Shown here one piece after another: positions 1 through 9,402 of a stretch of 64,000 nucleotides of DNA (positions are counted from its first letter, which is position 1; each line of letters starts with the position of its first letter). Both the position numbers and the translations under genes were made by a program. The notes beneath the pieces were generated by a model. The model was given only the letters and a program-made list of their open reading frames with translations, searched no databases and was not told the DNA's origin. Source of the stretch: Amia ocellicauda (lineage: Eukaryota; Chordata; Actinopteri; Amiiformes; Amiidae); NCBI RefSeq assembly GCF_036373705.1, contig NC_089850.1, positions 28,097,733-28,161,732 of the forward strand, given 5' to 3'.

Positions 1-3000
1 GACGTTTCCTGAAAGATGTTATCTGACATCTATCTGCCACAGAGACCCGAGACGAGGTAAACCTAAAAATAAGGCACCTCTTTCTCCGCATCCAGTCAAA
101 AGCAAATATCAGAAGGAGCCAGATCCTTTCTGCGGGCGTCACTTCCAAACATGGGGAGCTCCAGAGCATGTACAGGTCACTTCTAGGTTACTTCTTATTG
201 AACACAATCTGTTGATCCAAGTGAGGGAAATGCAATAAGGTAGGCTATTGTTATTATTGGTATTAGTAGTAGCAGCAGCAGTAGTTAGCTTGTTTTTATT
301 GTTTAACAGTGCTGTGTTTACAGATTTGTACGTTGCAAATAATTTGACTGCTTACTTGATGTATACAGTATTTGATATATAAAGTTTCTTTAAATCTATA
401 TGAAAGACTAATTAATGTTATTGTTTAATTAACACTGAAATAATAAAAACGAATAGGACAGTATTATAATTCTGACTGGTGCATGCTGGATGGAATATAG
501 GGTCAAAAACAACACACTTCACCACTGCACAGTTTTACTTGTGTGTCAGATATTTGATTGACAACAACACACTCATGTTGCTTTCCGTCTCAGTAAAATA
601 TCAATGCAACACTTGCACAGATAATCTTGCACACATATTTTTGAGAATACATTATGGGCCCATAGAACAAAAGCAATGCATTTTGTATACTAAAACGACC
701 CAACGTGCATACATATATTTTATTATTTAAAAGGAGCTCATTAAGTCACCAGAAGGTTTTACAATTACTTTTGAACCAACTTCTTATTTTGCCCCTAATA
801 ACGCAGCAAATATCATTTGAAAAGACAACGTCCTTTTAATGCCAAGTGAAATAACCTGCTTAGCAATGTGTTTAGTATAACATACTTTTGGAGAAAGAAG
901 AAAAAGTAAGTGAATCTGATTGGCTGACACCGACACATCCTTACACAAACATGCATATTCAAATTAATGTCGTTCCAGTTTACATTGATAGATAATAGTG
1001 TTGATTCCCCCTTTGCCATTTTGATTTAAAATTTTGGGATCACCCTATCTTTTTGAAATTCATATTTTATTTTAAAGAAGTGAAAGTATCTCCAGCTAAT
1101 CATTCTTTAATAATTTTGATTTGGATCCTTTTTTATTTCTCTATCTTTCCTTGGATTTTTAATTTCTGGGATCAATTTTGCAAGTCATGAAATCCATGCT
1201 CTGTGTATAGCCAGAGATGCATTTTATTCAATCAGATGAATATTGCTGACTATTACCTTTGATTAATCATTTAACATCTCTTAATTGGTTTGTATTAATT
1301 TCCATTTCACTGCCAGAAGCATAAATGAGAATCTCACTCAGTACAATTAATACACATGAAGCCTATGACTGCAAGGATTGTCTCTCTATAAACTTATTTG
1401 GTAAGGTAAAACAGTCTCATATACCTTTGCTCTGAACATACTCATCATATGAAATCAGTCTGGTTTGACCACAATACCAGAGGGACTTGTTATTAGAGTT
1501 TCACAAAGCTGGTGAAACCAAGAAATGTCTTAGTGCTTACAACACAGAAAGGATTGTCTTATCTCAAGCAGAAAGGCAGATACTAGCACATGAAAAGGCA
1601 CTCTCTCATTATTGTAACCCCAAGATGTTAAGACATTATTTGGTAACATATTAAAATAAGATTATATGATTGCTCATTAATTAATATATGAATACCACAG
1701 GATTGAAATACCTCATATTAAATAAATGACACATTACTGTGTTTATCCTGTAGTATTATATTATTAGCATATATTAATTCATCACACCACCTTATTTTAA
1801 AGTGATGTCAGTAATTGCATTTTCTTTACTGGTTTTGTTAAGGCGTAATGAGATGAGCAGTATGTTTCTATTTTCATTTTCATTTCATTTTACAAAATGA
1901 TTCTTTCTAGTTCTAAGTTATATAATGATCTTGTATCGCAACAATTACAATATCTCAGGTTCATGAAGTTATGTTTCTAATAAAATACTTAGCACATTAA
2001 CAGATGGACTACTGTGGTGTTTGCAAGGTTTAATTGCATTGTTTCAGGGAAATTATGATATTGATAACAATAGTAGTATAAGTATTTGTTGTTATTTGTC
2101 TGTTGCATCTGTCTAAGGCATTTACATTAAAAAATACAATAGCTCTATTAATAGGTTTATATATGCGGAACTTAAAAATGTTTCAACGTTCATGAGTTAG
2201 GCCTTCCATGTGTCGGGAATTGTTGGTGGTTGAATCACCAATTATACTTCCACCAAACAAACAATCCCACCCTCTGAATGCATACAGGGGAAGAAAAGTT
2301 GGAATTATTAATGGGATTCAATTAATCAGCAATTTCTAAATTGCAACAAGAGCAATTTGAAACTACTTTAAGTGGCTAAATGGTCTGCCTGTAGTACCTG
2401 ACTGTAGCCTGGGGCTCTGAACAAGATGTGAATACTACAAACACGTTAGTCATCCTGTTTTTCCCAGGCTGTAATCAGAAAATAACTACTGATTTTACCA
2501 TTAAAACATGTTAGCATTTCTTTTGAATGAAAATATATTTTGTGTTAATTAAAAAGTTTAAATTGTAAACTTTTGTTATGTTGTCAATATCCCACAATAT
2601 TGCAGATCTGCCAAATTTAATACCATCCAATATTTTCAGTTATACAGTGGTGTATAGTGTAACGCAGAATATTACCACTACAGGAACTAATGAAAATGGG
2701 TTTCATATTTGCAGGACGCATGATCAGAGGGCTTGTGGGACTGAGAATAACACAACGGGTGCTTGTGAGCTGATGTTCCTTTGGGGGCCGTGTGAGGCAG
2801 AGAGGTGCTGATGATATCAGGCACCAAAAGCAGAGAGGAGTCAGTAGTAGCAGATGGCTTTGACAGCACATATATAGGTGAATATGTAGGTGAATATGTG
2901 CTCCTCTATCCTGAAGCAGCAAAAAGGTTTTAGCTGTGAGCAAATTTCAGTATCTGGTAGCTTCAAACTGAGATAAAAAAAGAGGAAAGAACAGCTGAAT

Positions 3001-3695
3001 ATTCTAAATGTATGATAAGCATTTTATATTATATAGATTTATTATCATTTATTGTCTCTTTTCTAGGTCACACCAGCAAGCTTCTTATTTAATCTTCCCA
3101 TCTTTTATGTGGTCTTCTTTTAGGTATTTATTTAATCTTTGGGATGCATTCTGTAGCTTTTTTTCCATCTTGGGTCTGTACTTCTTGCAATGTATGTGGC
3201 TTATTGCCATTTTAACATTTTCACACAATGATGTATTTCCTTTGCTCTTGGATACATTTTTGTCCTTTTCTTTCTTGTCTTGTTATTCAAAGCATCCATC
3301 TTTCCATGCTTCCTTGTGTTGTTTGTGGTTTCTGCATCATTTTTGCATTTAGTGACCAGGTTTCGGAATCATGAGTGGGCACTGGTAGTTTGCATTGATC
3401 AAATATCTTTCTCTTCATGCAAATGGATAGATTTCCTTTCAACAGTGTACTATATATTCCAAATGTACTATAACCCAATTTCTCTTGTCTTTTGATTACT
3501 TCCAATTATGCTGTTTTGTTTATCATGGTAGACATAACTTTTGACTATGAGAGTTTTTTAATTTGAAGCTGCAGGTCTTCAGGTGTTTTTGTAAAGATTA
3601 CAATTATAATGTGGAAATTGTATATTGGAGTATTCTTACATGAGTTGAATTCTGTTTGCAGTATTAAAAGCTGTGTGCTTCTCTGTGTGCTTCAG
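1..3695. other. Upstream flank / probable 5' intron of stx11 copy 1
   Basis: AT-rich non-coding DNA with no convincing exon. A possible splice donor (GAG|GTAAAC, GT at 57-58) lies in the slightly richer first 60 bases and could end an untranslated first exon of the stx11 copy that follows, but this is weak. The open frames at 2578-2943 and 3008-3505 show no family resemblance or codon pattern and I treat them as chance. The 3' end has a pyrimidine-rich acceptor (ttcag, AG at 3694-3695). Confidence 0.5.
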
Positions 3696-3697
3696 GA

Positions 3698-4573
3698 ATG
3701 ATGAGAGATCGACTGGAAGATCTACAGGAGGTGGTGTCAACTGAACTCCCAACACTGAACCAGAGCAGTGGCAATGTAGATGAAGGGGACTTGAGTCAGG
3801 AGGCTGCGCTGTTTGACACAGACCGAGCTCTGCAAAGTGTGTTTAAGGAGGCTCAGGATGTGCGAAACGAGATCCAGCTCATCAGGCAGGACATCAAGCG
3901 TCTGAAGGAGCAGAACGCCCGCATTCTCACCGATGTGTCGCGGATGACCTACATCAAGCGAGACTCCAATGCCATCGCCGCTGACATCAAGACCCGGGGA
4001 GAAGGAGTCCTGCACCGGCTCCAGAAGATGGAAGAGCAATGCAAGGAGCTGGAGGTCAAATACGGTGTAACCTCGACCGTGGTGCGTATCGCAAGGACCC
4101 AGTATGTTTCCCTGAGCAACAGCTTTCGTGACGCCATGTTCGAATACAACGATACGGAGATGACCCTCCGAGAGAACTGCAAGGCTCACATCCAGAGGCA
4201 GATGGAGATTGTCGGCAAGGAGGTCACCGGCGAAGAGATCGAGGAAATGCTTGAAAACAATAAGTGGAATGTGTTCACTGAGAACGTGCTGGTGGAGGGC
4301 AAGACAGCCCGCTCCGCCTTAAATGAGATCGAGTGCCGCCACCAGGAGCTGGTGGATCTGGAGAACCGCATCAAGAGTGTCCATGAGCTTTTCCTAGATG
4401 TGGCCATGATTGCGGAGGACCAGGGCCCCATGATGAACACCATTGAAGCCAACATCCACAAAACTGACATGTCTCTGGGGCAGGTGCTGACGAAGCTCAA
4501 CGCTGCCAAGAAATACAATAGTGACAATCCCTTAAAGAAAATATTCTGTGGTTGTTTCCCTTGCGTCAAATGA
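3698..4573 (+). CDS. stx11: Syntaxin-11-like t-SNARE, tandem copy 1
   Basis: A Qa-SNARE of 291 residues, close to the roughly 287 of mammalian STX11, with the whole frame in one exon as is usual for STX11. Residues about 40-160 form the Habc helices, with a KRLKEQNAR-like segment and IKRDSNAIA. Residues about 204-266 are the SNARE motif, with the central glutamine at Q242 (AEDQGPM). There is no transmembrane helix; the chain ends in a cysteine-rich tail (CGCFPCVK), the known palmitoylated membrane anchor of syntaxin-11. The family acts in vesicle fusion, notably granule release by cytotoxic lymphocytes. A splice acceptor precedes the start by two bases. Two ATGs are adjacent (3698 and 3701); copy 2 and human STX11 start M-K-D-R-L, so the second may be the true start. 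A polyadenylation hexamer lies at 4746-4751. By hand count it is about 57% identical to copy 2 over residues 41-291 and less like the mammalian protein than copy 2. Orthology to zebrafish stx11b.1/b.2 is possible but not shown. Confidence 0.93.
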   Translation: MMRDRLEDLQEVVSTELPTLNQSSGNVDEGDLSQEAALFDTDRALQSVFKEAQDVRNEIQLIRQDIKRLKEQNARILTDVSRMTYIKRDSNAIAADIKTRGEGVLHRLQKMEEQCKELEVKYGVTSTVVRIARTQYVSLSNSFRDAMFEYNDTEMTLRENCKAHIQRQMEIVGKEVTGEEIEEMLENNKWNVFTENVLVEGKTARSALNEIECRHQELVDLENRIKSVHELFLDVAMIAEDQGPMMNTIEANIHKTDMSLGQVLTKLNAAKKYNSDNPLKKIFCGCFPCVK

Positions 4574-4745
4574 GAGTAATTATAACGGGGCAGTAACCTG
4601 AAATCATCTGCAGTTATCTGGAGTAAAGATATGTGAATTTAAGGCCACAACTGAAACTGTGAAACAAATACTTTTTTCTCTCAATATAAACTGATATTTC
4701 CAGAACAATTTTTACTCAAATACAGTGTGATATATAATAACGGGA

Positions 4746-4751
4746 AATAAA
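4746..4751 (+). terminator. Candidate polyadenylation signal of stx11 copy 1
   Basis: An AATAAA hexamer 173 bases after the stop codon, the first canonical one downstream of the reading frame. The call rests on position only. Confidence 0.45.
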
Positions 4752-4910
4752 TAACAATATAACTATTAAAAACACTTATAATAGGACACTAAATATGTGT
4801 TCCTATTTCAAGTGTTAGTATGTGCTATATACCAATTTAGGGGCTAGGCAGCAGCTTGCCCTGGAACCCAGGATCAATTTAAATAAGTTTAAATAAGATT
4901 TTAAATCTAC

Positions 4911-4912
<2 letters not shown>

Positions 4913-4966
<54 letters not shown>

Positions 4967-5024
4967 TACATACGTATATATACATATATATACATATATA
5001 CATACGTATATATACATATATATA
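4913..5024. repeat. TA-rich microsatellite
   Basis: A long (TA)n run followed by imperfect TATACATA units. The Tc1-type transposon starts at its right edge and uses its last TA as target site. The frame 4815-5027 on minus that reads through it is a low-complexity artefact. Confidence 0.95.
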
Positions 5025-6242
5025 CACTCACCTAAAGGATTATTAGGAACACCATACTAATACTGTGTTTGACCCCCTTTCGCCTTCAGAACTGCCTTAA
5101 TTCTACGTGGCATTGATTCAACAAGGTGTTGAAAGCATTCTTTAGAAATGTTGGCCCATATTGATAGGATAGCATCTTGCAGTTGATGGAGATTTGTGGG
5201 ATGCACATCCAGGGCACGAAGCTCCCGTTCCACCACATCCCAAAGATGCTCTATTGGGTTGAGATCTGGTGACTGTGGGGGCCAGTTTAGTACAGCGAAC
5301 TCATTGTCATGTTCAAGAAACCAATTTGAAATGATTCGACCTTTGTGACATGGTGCATTATCCTGCTGGAAGTAGCCATCAGAGGATGGGTACATGGTGG
5401 TCATAAAGGGATGGACATGGTCAGAAACAATGCTCAGGTAGGCCGTGGCATTTAAACGATGCCCAATTGGCACTAAGGGGCCTAAAGTGTGCCAAGAAAA
5501 CATCCCCCACACCATTACACCACCACCACCAGCCTGCACAGTGGTAACAAGGCATGATGGATCCATGTTCTCATTCTGTTTACGCCAAATTCTGACTCTA
5601 CCATCTGAATGTCTCAACAGAAATCGAGACTCATCAGACCAGGCAACATTTTTCCAGTCTTCAACTGTCCAATTTTGGTGAGCTTGTGCAAATTGTAGCC
5701 TCTTTTTCCTATTTGTAGTGGAGATGAGTGGTACCCGGTGGGGTCTTCTGCTGTTGTAGCCCATCCGCCTCAAGGTTGTACGTGTTGTGGCTTCACAAAT
5801 GCTTTGCTGCATACCTCGGTTGTAACGAGTGGTTATTTCAGTCAAAGTTGCTCTTCTATCAGCTTGAATCAGTCGGCCCATTCTCCTCTGACCTCTAGCA
5901 TCAACAAGGCCTTTTCGCCCACAGGACTGCCGCATACTGGATGTTTTTCCCTTTTCACACCATTCTTTGTAAACCCTAGAAATGGTGCGTGAAAATCCGA
6001 GTAACTGAGCAGATTGTGAAATACTCAGACCGGCCCGTCTGGCACCAACAACCATGCCACGCTCAAAATTGCTTAAATCACCTTTCTTTCCCATTCAGAC
6101 ATTCAGTTTGGAGTTCAGGAGATTGTCTTGACCAGGACCACACCCCTAAATGCATTGAAGCAACTGCCATGTGATTGGTTGGTTAGATAATTGCATTAAT
6201 GAGAAATTGAACAGGTGTTCCTAATAATCCTTTAGGTGAGTG
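5025..6242 (-). mobile_element. DD36E Tc1/mariner transposon, copy 1 (Incomer-like)
   Basis: A complete 1,218-bp element flanked by the TA target duplication (5023-5024 and 6243-6244). Its ends are inverted repeats of about 29 bp starting CACTCACCTAAAGGATTATT. It carries one uninterrupted transposase gene on the minus strand. Size, end structure and the 36-residue spacing of the last two catalytic residues fit the DD36E 'Incomer' group described in animals; that family name is from memory and would need an alignment to confirm. Confidence 0.93.
5057..6094 (-). CDS. Tc1/mariner DD36E transposase, copy 1
   Basis: A 345-residue transposase that cuts and pastes its own element at TA sites. The first ~120 residues are a paired-like helix-turn-helix DNA-binding region (SISQSAQLLGFSRT). 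The DDE catalytic core follows: first Asp in VAWSDESRF (D154), second in YFQQDNAPCH (D245), and the Glu in SPDLNPIEHLWD (E282), with 36 residues between the last two. Compared with copy 2 it lacks one Thr in the HTH (in-frame loss of three bases near 5987) and differs at about seven other positions, so the copies are about 98% identical. No frameshift or stop is present. Whether the HTH deletion harms DNA binding is unknown. Confidence 0.95.
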   Translation of the reverse strand: MGKKGDLSNFERGMVVGARRAGLSISQSAQLLGFSRTISRVYKEWCEKGKTSSMRQSCGRKGLVDARGQRRMGRLIQADRRATLTEITTRYNRGMQQSICEATTRTTLRRMGYNSRRPHRVPLISTTNRKKRLQFAQAHQNWTVEDWKNVAWSDESRFLLRHSDGRVRIWRKQNENMDPSCLVTTVQAGGGGVMVWGMFSWHTLGPLVPIGHRLNATAYLSIVSDHVHPFMTTMYPSSDGYFQQDNAPCHKGRIISNWFLEHDNEFAVLNWPPQSPDLNPIEHLWDVVERELRALDVHPTNLHQLQDAILSIWANISKECFQHLVESMPRRIKAVLKAKGGQTQY

Positions 6243-6332
6243 TATATGTTAATTTAATTGTTGCTCTCTGATTGGGAAGTGATTCTACAGATATCAAGTG
6301 TGCTGACACCAAAGTACAGTACAGATACAGTA

Positions 6333-7136
6333 CAGGGGGTCCTCGCAATGCATTGACTCGTTGTTCATCATTTCGCAGTCGTCACTAATGAATATAGGAT
6401 GTTTTTTCATTAATCGTCATTTTTCTTCACCTGTCCTTGCAGAGTCGTCAGTGACTTTTAATGTCAGCGTTACAAAGTCAGGAGGGTGCAGATATTATAA
6501 ACTGATGTGATTACAGTGTGAGCTGCTCCTCACTACAACTCCTCCTACTTTCTCACTTACCATTATTATTTTCTCTAACTACAGAGACTGAAAAGGTACA
6601 AAGCAAGTATTTTAGATTAGATCTTAATATCGTAACTGTTGCCAGACTCACAGTCCCATTGTCCCACAATGTCGTGTTTTCTAGCCTGTGAACAGCGATC
6701 CTGTGCAGTTAGTGAACTTTTCTTTTTACTCTCTCTCTCTCTCTCTCTCTCTCAAATTCACGCTCAATTTTATGAATAATTTCTCTCTAATTTTACTAAC
6801 AGTAAAAGTTAATTTGAATGTCTTGATTTTACATAATGTGATTTAATGCTTTGGAGATGGGCTAAGTAAACAGTGTTGGTGTTTAGAAACTGTACAATAC
6901 TATGTTAGGCTCATTCACTGAGGTCATTCAGCAATGGTTATACATTTATTATGCTTTATTGTGTTTAAAAGACATTTGGATGGGTACATTGTTTTTGTTT
7001 TGGGGTGTTGGAACTTGGAACGCATCTAGGGCCATTCCCATTATTTCTTATGGATATTAATTCCTCTTAATTTGTAATTTCGCAATTTGTTGCGATCTTG
7101 AAGAACGCATCCCCTATGATTTTCGAGGACCCCCTG
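6333..7136. mobile_element. Tigger/pogo-like non-autonomous DNA transposon
   Basis: Inverted ends CAGGGGGTCCTCG (6333-6345) and its complement (7124-7136) are flanked by TA on both sides (6331-6332 and 7137-7138). The terminal sequence resembles Tigger/pogo ends in vertebrates. The 804-bp interior has no transposase frame and includes a CT microsatellite at about 6729-6752, so this looks like a deletion derivative. Confidence 0.7.
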
Positions 7137-7418
7137 TACAATCATCTGTATTATAAGAAACTTTTTGCTGGGTTTGAAATTATTAGAGAAGGGGAGAAAT
7201 ATATAATATGGAATTAAATCACACAAACCATTTAAGCAGGAAGTTTACTGATGAGCTCCCTGGTATCTGACCTGAGTACAACTCATGAGTCTGTGAGTCA
7301 TGTGGCTCTGTGTTCCTCTTTACTACTAATGCAATGTGTCCAGCTTGGAACAGACTATTGTCTAAAGTTTCCATCAGTCTTGCACTGTGTATGGTGTCCA
7401 ACAGTACTGAGGCCTAGA

Positions 7419-7420
<2 letters not shown>

Positions 7421-7449
<29 letters not shown>
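7421..7449. repeat. (AT)n microsatellite
   Basis: An uninterrupted AT dinucleotide run of about 29 bases. The surrounding 7139-8184 shows no gene; it is AT-rich non-coding DNA. Confidence 0.95.
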
Positions 7450-7452
<3 letters not shown>

Positions 7453-8184
7453 ACTTTTGTAGAATTCTCACAGTGTAATGGGAATGTTCCGAAGATCATA
7501 TATTTACAATTTTTCATAAAGTGTACTTACTAAGGTGCGTTATCCTTGTAATCACTGTATCTGTACATTGGTTCATGAAAACTGTTGCCAGTAAATGACT
7601 ACTTATTATATCTTTATTGTCAGAGTATTTTCTACTTTTCACTTCATTCTAATTGTTGCCATTTTCTGACCTTTGAAGGAGAAATCTGATCAGTACTCTC
7701 TATGAAGATTATACCTGGATTTTTCATTCCTCTTACAGTCTTCTGAGGCAAAGCACATTCATAAGACAAGTTATTTTAAATATATAGAGGTGGACATATG
7801 CAGCTGTGTATAAATTGAAGTTGTTGCCAGATGCTACATGTACATATATTACTCAGTGAAGTCCCATTTGCTCTAGCACAGCAACCCGGGTTATGATGCT
7901 CTTTTTGTGAAGGCACATATATGGGTATAAAGCGAGATGACCCAGGTCGAGAGTGACCCACCACAGGAAGTAAGTCAGCCAGCCAGCACTGCCCTGGGTC
8001 GAGTGGGACAAAAGGCATGATGAGTGCCAGTCAGCAGAGCACTTACCATATAACCACACTTTCTTCACTGTAGATGTAACCCACTAATTAAAACTGCTGT
8101 GTGAAAGCAAACCGTATCTGAACAGCAGTGGGCCTATGACAAAGCCCATGCGTTTGCAAGGGCAGACTGGATATGAAACATACT

Positions 8185-8315
8185 GAGGTGGACCCAAACC
8201 ATGCCAGGAAAATGCCCCTCACCGCATAACAGAGCCTCCGGACCCCCTCACTGTAGGAGTCAAGCAGTCAGGCCTGTACCGTTCTCTTGGTGTCGCCACA
8301 CATGCACTCGCATGT
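8185..8315 (-). pseudogene. Tc1-type transposase fragment (relic)
   Basis: Read on minus, the fragment resembles the middle of a fish Tc1-family transposase (a Gly-rich turn followed by GHFPGMVWVHLS), but it is broken by stops and frame changes and has no recognisable ends. It belongs to a different family from the DD36E copies. The extent is approximate. Confidence 0.45.
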
Positions 8316-8849
8316 TTGTGACTGAAGTTCATTTTAATTTCATTTCAAGAGTTTAACCATATGTACTAAAAAAACAAACAAACCAAAAAAATACACAATA
8401 CTGACAATATTTTAACATAACGTTACCGGAAAATAATGGTTTTCTGTAAAAGGTGTATTTGCATTGAACATGTTTTATTTTGCATACATTATGCATTTAG
8501 GTAGATAATTGCAAAATGTCAAAGACTCTTGCATAGCAGTGTATGTGCCAGTCAGTACAAAGGAGGCTGAGTGGCACACCTGTTCTGTGCCCGCTGCTAA
8601 TGGTCTGGAAATAATAATGGGGGGGTTTAAATAGCATTACTAAGGAAAAATGTTCCTCAGCAAAACATCAGCTTTTCTAATCGATGACGTCCCATTTACA
8701 CTGCGGATCCGGATCAGAAATGGCCGTGTAAATGCGCCTACTGGCATTAAACACATGTGAACAGTCTAACATCGAGACGTTTGTAAACTGTATGTTCTTC
8801 TGAAGATAAACATTGCGATTAGTAGAGAACTAAGCAATTCTTGATCTGC

Positions 8850-9402
8850 TGTCTCTTGGGCGGGCAGTTTAACAAGACCAGCCCCAGCTCTCTGCATCGA
8901 TCATCAGCACTGCGGGGCAGCAGAGATAAGCGGCGTGAGAGGACAGACTGCCGTTCACACACACGCGTCTCGGTACTCCGCTTCTAGTTTAAGTCTCTGA
9001 ATCAATGAAGCGATTGGAGTCCAGACCACGACACACAACGGGGACAGATGTCATCCTCCTCCTCCCACCATATAATAAGTCGTACACGGAGTCAGATCAG
9101 TACAGAAGAGTGCAGCTGTTGGCGCTAAATAGCAAAGTCTTCAACATCGCGCAGTTTGTTCATCACCTGCACCCTGTCTGGCAGCTGTTTCATCTGTGAA
9201 GCGGAACAGCTCTCTCCGCCTCCGCCGGGTCTCAGAGCGCAGCCCGCAGCCCCGCAGCCCCGCAGCTCCGCCCACAGCGACGCTAGTCCCGCGGGCGGCG
9301 GCGCAGAGTGCGGAGCGGCGCAGGATGTGCGGACGGCGGCTCTTCTTGGGCAGCTTTGTGTTACAGAAGCTGTGTTGATCGCCTTACGGGACATGAAATA
9401 AG
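8850..9402 (+). promoter_or_regulatory. GC-rich promoter and probable untranslated first exon of stx11 copy 2
   Basis: A block sharply richer in G+C and CpG than its surroundings, densest at 9200-9340, with repeated CCGCAG/CCGCCC motifs. It ends in a plausible splice donor (AAATAAG|GTACTA, GT at 9403-9404). The next convincing acceptor is just before the start codon of stx11 copy 2 (12001-12002), giving an intron of about 2.6 kb. Short frames inside it are chance products of high GC. The transcription start cannot be fixed. Confidence 0.6.

Noticed and set aside
3008..3505. Hydrophobic 114-codon frame before stx11 copy 1
   Set aside because: Phe/Ser/Leu-rich composition follows from T-rich DNA; no start context, splice sites or family match.
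3737..4569. Long minus frames opposite stx11 copy 1 (and 12359-12814 opposite copy 2)
   Set aside because: Shadows of the syntaxin coding exons.
4815..5027. Tyr/Ile-rich 70-codon frame on minus
   Set aside because: It only translates a TA microsatellite. The same applies to frames at 12903-13326, 20660-20848, 20869-21213 and 35270-35455.
5445..6174. Plus-strand frames inside the DD36E element
   Set aside because: They are antisense shadows of the transposase; the same set recurs at 19866-20598 and 63572-63945.
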